Shown here one piece after another: positions 1-8,668 of a stretch of 42,580 nt of DNA. This stretch comes from an uncultured Opitutia bacterium (GTDB lineage Bacteria > Verrucomicrobiota > Verrucomicrobiia > Opitutales > Opitutaceae), in contig CAIPZZ010000103.1 of NCBI GenBank assembly GCA_903869665.1, positions 1 to 42,580 of the forward strand. The letters run 5' to 3'. The notes beneath the pieces are model-generated. The model worked only from the letters and a program-made list of their open reading frames with translations, did not search any database and was not told the DNA's origin. The stretch's first letter is position 1; each line of letters opens with the position of its first letter. The translations under genes were made by a program, and so were the position numbers.

Positions 1-1046
1 AGGGCGCCGGAGTCGGCGGCGAAATCGTGAAAAATATCCTCGATGCCGTCGCGCAGGGCGGCGGAGTCGCCGTCTTTGCGGAAACTGTTGAGCAGATCAA
101 TGCGGGGGTAGGGGTTGGCGCGGTCGGTGAGCTTCCGGATCCGGCTGGCGGAGCGGGCCTCGTCGTCGCGGCCGAGCTCCCGGAGCCAGACGACAAGCTG
201 CTGATAAATGTCAGCGGTGTCGCGGACAGTGAGCTGCGGGGCGCGTTCGAGTTCGCGCAGGTGGGGGACAGCGAGCTCGCGATCGCCGCGGTCCCACTCA
301 ATGCGAACGACAAGGAGGAGCCCTTCGCGCCGGCGATCGAGCTCGTAGGTGCGGATGATATCCTCGGCTTGGTCGTAGTTGCCGAGATTAAAGCAGGCCT
401 GGGCCTGGGCGAAGGCGACGATCTGGTTACGCGGGGTGAGCGCGGGCGGGTTGGGCAAGATGGAGCGGGCGACAGCCATGATCTGGTTGTCCATCTGCTG
501 CTGGTTGAGGAAGCTAAGAAGGGAGCGGAGAAAGTCGGTGTTGTCGCGGTTGAACTGGAGACCCTCGTGGAGAATTTTCCAGGCGCGGGCGGGCTGGCGG
601 GATTGCGTGTAAATCTGGGCGAGGAGCACGCGGCCGTCGGCATTGGCGGGGGACTTGGCGGTGCCGACCACGAGATCGAAGATCGCCTCGCGGAACTTGC
701 GTTGCGCGATCTCGTCCTGCGCGCGCTTAACCAAAAAGTCGCCGTAGGCCGTCTGGAAGGCCGTCCAGCGCGATGGCATGAACCACAGCAGCGTGTCCGT
801 ATAGCGCGCGGTCGCAAACCCGCGCTGATATTTCAGAAAGGCCCATGCTCCGCCGGTGAGTGCCGACCACACCAGCGCCATCGTCAGGGCCAGCGCCAGG
901 GTGAGCCGGCCCCACCAGACCTCGACCTCCCAACCTTCGTCCGTGCGCACCCAGAACACCGGGTAGAGCCGGCGCCAGCCCTCGGCGACGCGGATGTCGC
1001 CTTCGGCCTTGAAGTGTTCCGCGCCGGTCGGCTGGTGAGGTTGCAT
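1..1046 (-). CDS. Membrane-anchored TPR-like protein (partial, C-terminus off the left edge)
   Basis: I read an open frame leftward from an ATG at 1046 to the window edge, about 348 codons with no stop. The N-terminus starts MQPHQPTGAEHFKAEGD. One hydrophobic segment at about residues 48-70 (LTLALALTMALVWSALTGGAWAF) suggests a single-pass inner-membrane protein. After it comes a long helical part with phrases such as AREAIFDLVVGTAKSPANADGRVLLAQIY-like, ARAWKILHEGLQFN and ACFNLGNYDQAEDI, which fit tetratricopeptide-like repeats (inferred by eye). It is divergent from the polysaccharide export genes, about 165 bp away, so it may belong to that locus, perhaps as a scaffold. Codon positions look coding in this frame, and the competing rightward frame over the same bases is a low-complexity shadow. 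Function is otherwise unknown. Confidence 0.75.
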   Translation of the reverse strand, partial: MQPHQPTGAEHFKAEGDIRVAEGWRRLYPVFWVRTDEGWEVEVWWGRLTLALALTMALVWSALTGGAWAFLKYQRGFATARYTDTLLWFMPSRWTAFQTAYGDFLVKRAQDEIAQRKFREAIFDLVVGTAKSPANADGRVLLAQIYTQSRQPARAWKILHEGLQFNRDNTDFLRSLLSFLNQQQMDNQIMAVARSILPNPPALTPRNQIVAFAQAQACFNLGNYDQAEDIIRTYELDRRREGLLLVVRIEWDRGDRELAVPHLRELERAPQLTVRDTADIYQQLVVWLRELGRDDEARSASRIRKLTDRANPYPRIDLLNSFRKDGDSAALRDGIEDIFHDFAADSGA

Positions 1047-1212
1047 CGGGAAAATAGCGAAAAAGCTGTTGCACACTTTTGTCCGTGATGCACGCTCAAA
1101 TCCGCCGTAACGCAATTGTAAGAAATAACCCCTTGTTTTCGACGCTGGCTTGCCTCTTGCTTGCCGGCCTCTGCCAGCCCCACGTCATCGTCAACCTCAA
1201 CGCGCCGCTCCC

Positions 1213-2124
1213 ATGAAATCTCGCCGCCTCCTCCTCGCGCTCGGCCTTGCTGCCGCCCTTCCGTTCGCCTCCTTTGCCGCCAACAGTTCCGAATCGCTTT
1301 CGGCCGACCTGCTGAGCCAGGTGCAGACCGCCGCCGCCGCCGGCGACTCCGCCGCGCTCGCCACCATTCGGAATCTGGTCACGGCCAACCCGACACTTGC
1401 CGCCAGCATCGCCGCCGCCGCCGCCGCCGCCAATCCCGCGAAGGCCGCCGATTTCACCACCGCCGTCGTCGGTGCCGCCCCGACCTCCGCGCCCTTGATC
1501 GCCGCCGCTGTCATCAAGGCGATCCCTGCCGCTGACGCCTCCACGCGGGCCGCCGCCATCACTGGCGCCGCCGTCGGCAGCTCCAGCGGTCTTGCGGCCG
1601 AAGTCGCCGCCGCCGTGGTGCAGTCCCTGCCCGCCGCCACCGCCGTGGCGAAGGTCGCCGACATCGCCGCTGCCGCCGCGCAAAACTCCTCCGCCGGCCA
1701 GGCCCCCTCCATCACGGCCGCCGCCATCCTTGCCCTACCCGCGAGTGTCACTGCCGCTGACAAGCAGACCGCCGCCCTTGCCGTGGCCACCCGTGTGACC
1801 GACGCCCAGACCCTCGCCAACAAGGGTGATATCGCCGCCGTCGTGGTGAATCTCCTGACCACGGCTGACACGTCCGCCGCCACTCGCACCCAGCTCATCG
1901 CCTCAGCCGGCGCGGCGACCAACATGGACACCAACGCCGTGACCAACGCGCTGAACGGCGACGCTGCCCGCAACGCCATCACCGCCGGCACCAACGCTGC
2001 GAGCACGGGCAGCGCGGCGGCGACCACCGGCGGCACCCTCGTCGCCAATCTCACCGCGAGCGGCAACAACGGATTTCCGGCCCAACCAAGCGAAAACCTG
2101 CCGAACACCACCACCAACACCTGA
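1213..2124 (+). CDS. Alanine-rich exported protein, first gene of the polysaccharide export locus
   Basis: This encodes 303 residues. The start at 1213 is chosen because it gives a clean signal peptide (MKSRRLLLALGLAAALPFASFA, cleavage after about residue 22); the frame is open further upstream, but that part is not protein-like. The mature chain is extremely rich in alanine, with GCC runs in the DNA around 1410-1432. It looks like repeated amphipathic helices of roughly 20-40 residues separated by Pro or Gly (patterns like AAAVIKAIP, AAAVVQSLP, AAAILALP). The C-terminus turns polar and Gly/Asn/Thr-rich. I recognise no catalytic motif. It precedes the barrel gene by 85 bp in the same direction, so a periplasmic or extracellular role in polysaccharide export or matrix structure is an inference from position only. 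Confidence 0.75.
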   Translation: MKSRRLLLALGLAAALPFASFAANSSESLSADLLSQVQTAAAAGDSAALATIRNLVTANPTLAASIAAAAAAANPAKAADFTTAVVGAAPTSAPLIAAAVIKAIPAADASTRAAAITGAAVGSSSGLAAEVAAAVVQSLPAATAVAKVADIAAAAAQNSSAGQAPSITAAAILALPASVTAADKQTAALAVATRVTDAQTLANKGDIAAVVVNLLTTADTSAATRTQLIASAGAATNMDTNAVTNALNGDAARNAITAGTNAASTGSAAATTGGTLVANLTASGNNGFPAQPSENLPNTTTNT

Positions 2125-2209
2125 CTTTTTCGCAAAAATCACGCAACTTGCGCTTGCATCCTCATCCTGCATCTGATTTCCAACCATACCAAGCTACCCA
2201 TCCAATACC

Positions 2210-3346
2210 ATGAAAAAACTTGCCCTTAGCCTCGCCGTCAGCGCCGTCCTTGCCGGCAATTGCTTCGCCGCGACCAAAATCGGCGACACCGGAGCCTCCC
2301 TCAGCCTGACCGGTAACGTCGGCATCAGCTATGATGACAACCTGCTTCAGGCCGAGACTGCCAAGCTGAACGACACCATCTTCTCGTTTTCCCCCGGCTT
2401 GGAGGTTCAGTTCGACAAGGCGGGCACCACTGTTCTCAGTTTCAAAGAGGAGTTTAAGCGCTACGCCGACACCAGCGGCCTCGACAGCAATCTGGCCACC
2501 GCCTCATTCCGCTCGAACATGACCAGGGGCAGCGACACGGGAAAATTCAACGCCAGCTACACCCAGACTAACAATAACACCCCGGTCTCCGGCGTGCCTG
2601 GTCTGCTGCGCCGCAACAATATCTCGGTCGGCGGCAGTGGTGAGTGGGAGATTGTCCCGGTGAAGCAGAAATTCGGTCTCGGTGTGAGCTATGACGACAC
2701 CGATTACAACCAGACCACGCTCGCTGACAGCAAGACCTACACCGTGCCGGTGAACTACTATTACGAGATCAATCCGAAGCTGTTTCTCAGCCCCGGTTTC
2801 ACCTACCGTAAAACAAATCTTAAGACACCCTCGACCGGGGCCAAGACGGATTACACCGATTACAAATACAGCATCGGTCTCCGTCAGGATGAGCTGACGA
2901 CTGTCAAGCTTACCGGCAATTTTAGCATCGGTCTGAATCACCGCACTCCTGATGTCGGCAAGAGCGAGTCGTCGTTCAACCTTGATTCCAGCCTCAATTA
3001 CGCCGCCAGCGAGAAGACCAGCTACAATCTAACCCTGAGCAACGATTTCGGCCAGTCCTCGGTGGGCGCTTCGCAGAAGACCCTCCGCATCGGCGGCGGC
3101 GTGAACCACGCGATTGACCAGAAATGGAGCACGGCTGCCAAGGCCAGCTACAGCCAGACCGACTACACCGGCGCCCGCAAGGATGACTACTGGGATGCAA
3201 ACCTCTCCCTCGATTGGAAAGGCCTGAGCTCCTATTATGGTCTCACGATCGAGCTCTCTTACGGCTACAAAAACAACTCCTCCAATGTCGCTGGCTCCAG
3301 CTACAATGGCAACACGATCGGTTTGACGGCCAGCGCGCGGTATTGA
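2210..3346 (+). CDS. Outer-membrane beta-barrel protein of an exopolysaccharide locus
   Basis: This encodes 378 residues with a signal peptide (MKKLALSLAVSAVLAGNCFAA). The rest is a succession of alternating polar/hydrophobic strands rich in Tyr, Asn, Ser and Gly, for example GNVGISYDDNLL, FGLGVSYDDTDYNQ and GLTIELSYGYKNN, and it ends in an aromatic residue (SARY), the usual signal for outer-membrane insertion. The N-terminal strand followed by YDDNLL resembles the EpsL/BBP2-type barrels found in exopolysaccharide clusters (family knowledge, not searched). It lies between the Ala-rich gene and the Wza-like gene, so a role as outer-membrane pore or adaptor for polymer release is likely. A strong terminator hairpin follows it. 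The start is the only reasonable one for the signal peptide. Confidence 0.8.
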   Translation: MKKLALSLAVSAVLAGNCFAATKIGDTGASLSLTGNVGISYDDNLLQAETAKLNDTIFSFSPGLEVQFDKAGTTVLSFKEEFKRYADTSGLDSNLATASFRSNMTRGSDTGKFNASYTQTNNNTPVSGVPGLLRRNNISVGGSGEWEIVPVKQKFGLGVSYDDTDYNQTTLADSKTYTVPVNYYYEINPKLFLSPGFTYRKTNLKTPSTGAKTDYTDYKYSIGLRQDELTTVKLTGNFSIGLNHRTPDVGKSESSFNLDSSLNYAASEKTSYNLTLSNDFGQSSVGASQKTLRIGGGVNHAIDQKWSTAAKASYSQTDYTGARKDDYWDANLSLDWKGLSSYYGLTIELSYGYKNNSSNVAGSSYNGNTIGLTASARY

Positions 3347-3422
3347 TCCGCCCGTGCCGTCTGCCTGCTCCGATTGATTCCAACCAGTTTGGAACAAATC
3401 GAAACCGCCAAGGTCGGAACCG

Positions 3423-3458
3423 CCGCCCCGGCCCCTGTTGCCGGGGCGGTTTTGTTTT
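3423..3458 (+). terminator. Rho-independent terminator, just upstream of the export gene
   Basis: A perfect 10-bp stem, CCGCCCCGGC at 3423-3432 pairing with GCCGGGGCGG at 3440-3449, has a 7-base loop and is followed by TTTTGTTTT. It lies 76 bp after the barrel stop and only 13 bases before the start codon of the next co-directional gene, which leaves no room for a separate promoter. It probably ends most transcripts after the barrel gene and lets a fraction read into the export and kinase genes. Confidence 0.9.
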
Positions 3459-3471
3459 CCGCTTTTACCAC

Positions 3472-4125
3472 ATGAGTCCTCTCGCCCTCCCTCTCCGCCT
3501 CGCTGCCTTGTTCGCGCTTCCCTCTCTGCTCGTCGCTGCGGATGTGGCCGCTCTCGCGAAACCCGCCAGCTTGGCAACACCCCCGGCCGAAGGCGCGGCG
3601 TCCTCGGATTACACCTTGCTACCTGGCGACGCCATCTCCGTCACCATCCTCGGGGAGGACGGCTTGAGCAACCAAATGAAGCTTCTGAAGGTCAGCCCCG
3701 AGCACACGATCCGGGTGACCTATTTCGAGGACACCCCGATTAACGTCAGTGGCAAGACCCGCTGGCAGTTGGAGAACATCATCACCAATCTCTACAAGCC
3801 CGACTACCTGAAGCAGCCGAAGGTTTCGGTTCAGATGGTTAGCTACGCGCCGCGCAAGGTGAACGTCATCGGCCAGGTCAACTCCCCCCACGAGGTGCAG
3901 TTTCCCCCGGAGAAGGGGCTTAAGCTCATAGACGCCATTACCCAATGCGGTGGTTTTACCCGCTTGGGCGATGACAAGCATGTGGTGCTCACGCGCGTCA
4001 TGTCCGATGCAACCAAGAAAAACTATACCATTGACGCGAGGAAGCTGACCGGAGCCAAGGAAACCGGCGGGGTGGACGACTGGCCGCTCCAGCCTGACGA
4101 CATTATTTTTGTGCCAGAAATCTGA
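3472..4125 (+). CDS. Polysaccharide export protein, Wza/SLBB type
   Basis: This encodes 217 residues. The start at 3472 gives a signal peptide (MSPLALPLRLAALFALPSLLVAA); the frame is open upstream through the terminator, but that part is not protein-like. After a short linker comes a Poly_export domain (SSDYTLLPGDAISVTILGED at about 44-63), then an SLBB-like domain (KVNVIGQVNSPHEV, with the glycine-rich LIDAITQCGGFTRLGDD), ending in QPDDIIFVPEI as is typical. Family members form the periplasmic/outer-membrane channel for capsule or EPS export with a Wzz-type partner, which is the next gene 12 bp downstream. There is no lipobox cysteine and no C-terminal transmembrane helix, so it may rely on the neighbouring barrel for the outer-membrane passage (inference). 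Confidence 0.9.
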   Translation: MSPLALPLRLAALFALPSLLVAADVAALAKPASLATPPAEGAASSDYTLLPGDAISVTILGEDGLSNQMKLLKVSPEHTIRVTYFEDTPINVSGKTRWQLENIITNLYKPDYLKQPKVSVQMVSYAPRKVNVIGQVNSPHEVQFPPEKGLKLIDAITQCGGFTRLGDDKHVVLTRVMSDATKKNYTIDARKLTGAKETGGVDDWPLQPDDIIFVPEI

Positions 4126-4137
4126 CCACGGACCACC

Positions 4138-6441
4138 ATGAGCTCCAACTCCCCCAAACAATCCCGCTCCGGCGGCGACCACGGCTACGGTTACGGCGGC
4201 GGCTCGTCGGGCTACGGCGGCTATGGCGGTTACGGCGGCTATGGTTACGGGGGCTATGGGTATGGCGGCTACGGCTACGGTTCGAAACGCGAGGGTGGCC
4301 TGCAACGCAGCCTACAGGACTACCTGCTCATCCTACGCGAGCGCATCTGGTATATCATCGTGGTGTTTCTCGTGGTTTTCTCCTCCGCGCTGGTTTATAC
4401 CCTCAGCCAGCAGAAAGTTTACCGGGCGATGACCACGATGCAGGTTTACCGGCGCGCGCTGAGCACGACGGGCAAGCAGGGCGATCAGGTCATGTCCACC
4501 GCCAACGATGTCACCAGCGCCGATGATTTGAACACCATCCTGAGTGTATTCACCAGCGCGAGCGTGCTCGAGCAGGTGGTGCCGCAGATTTCCGGCAACG
4601 ATCTGCGTCAGTTCATGGCCCCTTATGATGTGGGCGGCTCGCCGACCGGCGTGCCCGACATTCTCAACGACAACCGACGCGTGGCGCTCCGCCGCGGCAC
4701 CCTCATGCTCGAGGTGACCTACACCCACCCCGATCCGGTGGTGGCCGCCAAGGTGTCCAACCTGTTCGCGGAATCATACATCGCCTACCGTAAGAAAAAA
4801 AATATCGAGGCGAACGTGCAGAGTGCGGGTGATCTCCAAATCACGGTGAAATCTGAGACGGAGAAAGTGGACCGAAAGAACCAGGAGATCAGCGACTTTC
4901 GCTCGAAACATGGACTTGCCGTGGCAGGCGGGAATTACGACCTCATCAACGCCAACCGGCAAGTGCTCAACACCAATGAGGTGAGTGCCCGAGTGCAGCT
5001 CTCCGCCGCCGAAACCCGCGCCCAGCAGATCGAGAAGCAGCTCAAGGAGGGGAAGAAGCTGACGGATCTCTCGTATTTCTCGAACCACCCGGCCATCGCG
5101 CCTCTGATCCAGAGAATTCGTGAGACCAACATCCTTATCAGCCAGTTGTCGGAAAAATATGGCGACCTCTGGCCTGACCTGAAAACCGCGAAACGCACGC
5201 TGGCGACGACCCAAACGGAACTGGACAGCGCTGTGGACAGCGCCGTGAAGCAATATGATTCGGAGTATGCCACCTATCGGAGCACATGGGAAAAAGCCAA
5301 AAATGCGGTGGATGCTGCCGATACCGAGGCGAAAAATCTCGATGCCTTGAAAAAAGATTACGAGCAGATGACGCGTGACTTTGCGCTCATGAACAAGTCG
5401 TTGGAGGACCACAAGCAACGGCTGGCGGAGATTGTAAACGCTCCGTCCCTTGAACTCGATCAGGTCGTCCTGATGGACACCGCCAAGCCACCGCCGATGG
5501 AGGCCTTCGTCTCCCCCAACTACACCGTCAATCTCAGTCTCGGTGTCGCCGCCGGCCTCGGCCTCGGTCTCGTGTTCGCATTTTTCGTGGCCTACATTGA
5601 CGACCGGGTGAAGAGCTCGTTCGACATCGAGTCCGTCGTCGGCCTGCCGCTGATCGGGATCATCCCGGCGATCAAAAAAATGGAGCAGCCCGACAAGGCG
5701 CAGGTCGTCGCCAACAACGCCGACCGGCAGGTCTCGGAGGCGTTTCTCGCGCTGCACTCCGCGCTCCGGCTCAAGGACGAGAGCAAGAACGCCCAGTGCA
5801 TCCTGACCACCAGCACCATCCCCGGCGAGGGCAAGTCCTTCGTCTCGACCAATCTTGCCCTCACTTTCGCGGCTCACGGTGAGCGCGTGCTCATCATTGA
5901 TTGCGACCTGCGAAAGCCGAACATCCACAAGTCCTTCCGTCAGGAGAATCTTAAGGGCGTCATTGATGTCATCGCCGGTGCCGCGACGATTGACGACGTG
6001 ACGATCAAGCAGCTGCATCCCAACCTCGATGTGATGACCAGCGGTGGTCGCGCGAAGAACCCGACGCAAATCCTCAATAGCAAAAAATTTGAGATCATGG
6101 TCTCCGAGCTCCGCAAGCGTTATGATCGGATTTTCTTCGATACACCGCCGCTCGCCGCGGTGAGCGACGCGCTCATCATCCTACCGCTGATGGACGGCTC
6201 GCTGTTCTCGATCTTCTTCAACAAGGTGCGTCGCAAGGCCGCGCAGTTCGCGGCCAAGAAGCTGCTCGAAGCGAACGTCCCGGTTTACGGCGCCATCCTC
6301 AACGGCCTCAACCTCGCCGTCTCCGGCTACTACTACGCCCAATACTACGACAAATCTTACAAGGATTACTATGTCGTGATGTCCAAGGGCGACGGCAACG
6401 CCCCCGCCGCTGCTGCCAGCAAGCCGCCCGCCGACGAGTGA
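4138..6441 (+). CDS. Chain-length determinant fused to bacterial tyrosine kinase (Wzz/BY-kinase) with Gly/Tyr-rich head
   Basis: This encodes 767 residues. A Wzz domain has TM1 at about 70-89 (IWYIIVVFLVVFSSALVYTL), a long periplasmic coiled-coil region (about 210-420) and TM2 at about 465-487. A cytoplasmic BY-kinase follows: Walker A STIPGEGKSFVSTN near 559, Walker A' IIDCDLRKP near 585 and Walker B IFFDTPPL near 663. The C-terminus has a tyrosine cluster (GYYYAQYYDKSYKDYY, about 731-746), the usual autophosphorylation site. Such proteins control polymer length and export in Wzy-type EPS/capsule systems together with the Wza-like protein encoded 12 bp upstream. The oddity is residues 14-48, an almost pure Gly/Tyr repeat before TM1 that is not part of the normal family layout. 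It is a single polypeptide rather than the split CapA/CapB form. Confidence 0.93.
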   Translation: MSSNSPKQSRSGGDHGYGYGGGSSGYGGYGGYGGYGYGGYGYGGYGYGSKREGGLQRSLQDYLLILRERIWYIIVVFLVVFSSALVYTLSQQKVYRAMTTMQVYRRALSTTGKQGDQVMSTANDVTSADDLNTILSVFTSASVLEQVVPQISGNDLRQFMAPYDVGGSPTGVPDILNDNRRVALRRGTLMLEVTYTHPDPVVAAKVSNLFAESYIAYRKKKNIEANVQSAGDLQITVKSETEKVDRKNQEISDFRSKHGLAVAGGNYDLINANRQVLNTNEVSARVQLSAAETRAQQIEKQLKEGKKLTDLSYFSNHPAIAPLIQRIRETNILISQLSEKYGDLWPDLKTAKRTLATTQTELDSAVDSAVKQYDSEYATYRSTWEKAKNAVDAADTEAKNLDALKKDYEQMTRDFALMNKSLEDHKQRLAEIVNAPSLELDQVVLMDTAKPPPMEAFVSPNYTVNLSLGVAAGLGLGLVFAFFVAYIDDRVKSSFDIESVVGLPLIGIIPAIKKMEQPDKAQVVANNADRQVSEAFLALHSALRLKDESKNAQCILTTSTIPGEGKSFVSTNLALTFAAHGERVLIIDCDLRKPNIHKSFRQENLKGVIDVIAGAATIDDVTIKQLHPNLDVMTSGGRAKNPTQILNSKKFEIMVSELRKRYDRIFFDTPPLAAVSDALIILPLMDGSLFSIFFNKVRRKAAQFAAKKLLEANVPVYGAILNGLNLAVSGYYYAQYYDKSYKDYYVVMSKGDGNAPAAAASKPPADE

Positions 6442-6450
6442 ACCTCGTCG
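6432..6450. terminator. Possible hairpin between converging kinase and feoB genes
   Basis: A 7-bp perfect stem (CGACGAG and CTCGTCG) with a 5-base loop overlaps the kinase stop codon and sits 10 bp from the feoB stop on the other strand. There is no clear T-run on either side, so terminator activity is uncertain. Confidence 0.3.
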
Positions 6451-6459
6451 CGGATTCGC

Positions 6460-8595
6460 TTAAAAGCCCAGCGCGCGGCCCGTCTGGTAAACGATGAAGC
6501 ACACCAGCCAGGCGGTGCCGGTCTGGTAGGCGAGCTGGAACAGCGGCCAGCGCCACGAGTTCGTCTCGCGTTTCACCACAGCGATCGTGCTCATGCACTG
6601 GAGCGCAAAGACGTAAAAAATCATCAGGTTTAGACACACCAGAGGGGTGAACAGCGGGCGGCCGTCGGGCCATCTCGCCTTGGTGATGGAGGTGCGCAGA
6701 CTATCCCGGTCGGTGTCGTCGTTGCCGGTCTGTTCGACGGCGAAGACCACGCCCATGGTGCTATTGAACAGTTCGCGCGCCGCAAACGAGCCGATCAGCC
6801 CGATGCCGATCTGCCAATCGAAGCCGAGCGGCTTGATCACGGGCTCCAGTGCGTGCCCGGCGCGGCCGGCGAAGCTTTGCGCGCGCTGCTCTTGCGGGCT
6901 CGCGCCGTCATGGGCTTTGGGATAAGCGGTGAGAAACCACAGAATGACGCTGAGGCCGAGGATGACAGTGCCGGCGCGCTTCAGAAAAAGTCCCGCGCGC
7001 TGCGCCATGTGCAGCGCGACATCCTTGAGGCGCGGTCGCCGGTAAGGCGGCAGCTCCATGATCATCACCGGCGGCTCGCCCTTGAGCAGCGTGCGCTTGA
7101 AGAGCCAGGCGAAGAAAAATGCGCCGCCCGTGCCGAGTGCATACATCAGCACCATCAGCGCAACCTTGGTCGGGATGGGCATCACCGCATTCGGCAGCAG
7201 CGCCGGGATGAGCAGCAGATACACGGGCAGCCGCGCTGAGCAGCTCATGAACGGTGCGACAAGGATGGTCACGAGCCGGTCCTTAGGGTCCTCGATGGTG
7301 CGCGTCGCCATGATGCCGGGGATGGCGCACGCGTAGGAGCTGAGAAGCGGGATGAAGCTTTTCCCGTTGAGCCCCACCCGGCTCATTAGCCGGTCCATGA
7401 TGAACGCGGCGCGCGCCATGTAGCCGGTGTCCTCCAGCAGCCCGATGAAGAAAAACAGGATCAGGATCTGCGGAAGAAAAATCACTACGCCGCCCACGCC
7501 GGCGATCGCGCCGTCGGTGATGAGGTCGCGCAGGTCGCCGGGCGGCATCGCGGTTGTCACCCAGCTGCCAAGCGCGGACATGGCGTGGTCAATCCAGTCC
7601 ATCGGGTATTGCGCGAGCGTGAAGATGGAGAGGAACAGCGCCGCCGTGATCGCGCCGAGCGTGAGCCAGCCCCACACCGGGTGGGTCACCACGGCGTCTA
7701 TGCGGTCGCTCGCACTCGCGCGGACGGGCGTGGCGCCGCGCTCGGCGAGGCCGGAGCAGAGCCGGGCGATGGCGTCGTAACGCGAGCCGACGAGCGTGCC
7801 GGCCCAGTCCGTGCCGTCGGCAGCCCAGCGCTTTTTCCAGTGCGAGAGAATTTCTGCGGTGCGCGCGTGCAGCGGCGCGGAGCCGGCGACCCGCATCTCG
7901 TCGGAATCGGTCAGCAACAGCAGCGCCTCGGCGCGCGCGACGAGCGGTGGCTTCCCGTCATGGGCGGTGAGCGAGGCCTGCAGCTCGGAGACGGCCGGCG
8001 CGATGGCGGTGGGCACGTCCCACGCGTGGCGCGAGAGCGGCAAGTCGGGGCGGCTCATGGCGAGCCGCAGCTCGACGAGTCCTTTACCATGGATGGCCTC
8101 GCAGGGGATGACCGGCACGCCCAGCTCTTGCTCCAACCGCCCAACGCGCAGACGCAGGCCGGCCTGCGCGGCGAGATCCATCATGTTGAGCACGATGATA
8201 ACCGGCCGGCCGAGATCGAGGATCTGGTGGACGAGGTAGAGGTTGCGCTCGAGATTGGTCGCGTCCACGACGCAGAGAATGCGGTCGGGCACGGGCGTGT
8301 CGGCGCGGCGACCGAGGAGCACGTCGCGGGTGACGGCCTCGTCGGGCGAGCGCGCGGCGAGCGAGTAGGTGCCGGGCAGGTCAATCACCGTCATCGGCTG
8401 GCCGTGCTGCGAATACGCGATGCCGGTCTTTTTTTCGACGGTCACGCCGGGGTAGTTGGCGACCTTTTGCTTCAGACCGGTGAGCGCATTGAAGAGCGTG
8501 CTTTTTCCGCAGTTGGGGTTGCCGACGAGCGCAAACACCGGTTGACGACGCGGCGGTGCGGCGTTGGCGGCGGCGGGCTGGAAATGCGGCGGCAT
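6460..8595 (-). CDS. feoB: Ferrous iron transporter FeoB
   Basis: This encodes 711 residues, normal for FeoB. The N-terminal G domain has G1 GNPNCGKST (25-33), the switch region YPGVTVEKKTG, G3 DLPGTYSL and G4 NMMD. The membrane part contains the two Gate domains and the FeoB core (for example PLLSSYACAIPGIMATRTI and the second Gate region GSFAARELF), with about eight or more transmembrane helices. It imports Fe2+ across the inner membrane. It is the last gene of a leftward feoA-feoA-feoB operon, 73 bp after feoA. There is no extended FeoC-like tail. The start at 8595 fits a short Pro/Ala-rich leader before the G domain. Confidence 0.97.
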   Translation of the reverse strand: MPPHFQPAAANAAPPRRQPVFALVGNPNCGKSTLFNALTGLKQKVANYPGVTVEKKTGIAYSQHGQPMTVIDLPGTYSLAARSPDEAVTRDVLLGRRADTPVPDRILCVVDATNLERNLYLVHQILDLGRPVIIVLNMMDLAAQAGLRLRVGRLEQELGVPVIPCEAIHGKGLVELRLAMSRPDLPLSRHAWDVPTAIAPAVSELQASLTAHDGKPPLVARAEALLLLTDSDEMRVAGSAPLHARTAEILSHWKKRWAADGTDWAGTLVGSRYDAIARLCSGLAERGATPVRASASDRIDAVVTHPVWGWLTLGAITAALFLSIFTLAQYPMDWIDHAMSALGSWVTTAMPPGDLRDLITDGAIAGVGGVVIFLPQILILFFFIGLLEDTGYMARAAFIMDRLMSRVGLNGKSFIPLLSSYACAIPGIMATRTIEDPKDRLVTILVAPFMSCSARLPVYLLLIPALLPNAVMPIPTKVALMVLMYALGTGGAFFFAWLFKRTLLKGEPPVMIMELPPYRRPRLKDVALHMAQRAGLFLKRAGTVILGLSVILWFLTAYPKAHDGASPQEQRAQSFAGRAGHALEPVIKPLGFDWQIGIGLIGSFAARELFNSTMGVVFAVEQTGNDDTDRDSLRTSITKARWPDGRPLFTPLVCLNLMIFYVFALQCMSTIAVVKRETNSWRWPLFQLAYQTGTAWLVCFIVYQTGRALGF

Positions 8596-8668
8596 GGATG
8601 TAGGTCTGATAGACGTAGGGAATTTGGCGCGGGAGAAATCGGCCGGGAACGGGAGGGGTATCAGCCTT

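Noticed and set aside
27-1088. Long rightward open frame (353 codons)
   Set aside because: It lies opposite a better coding frame with a membrane helix and TPR-like repeats; its translation is low-complexity Gly/Ala/Val/Glu typical of antisense reading in GC-rich DNA.
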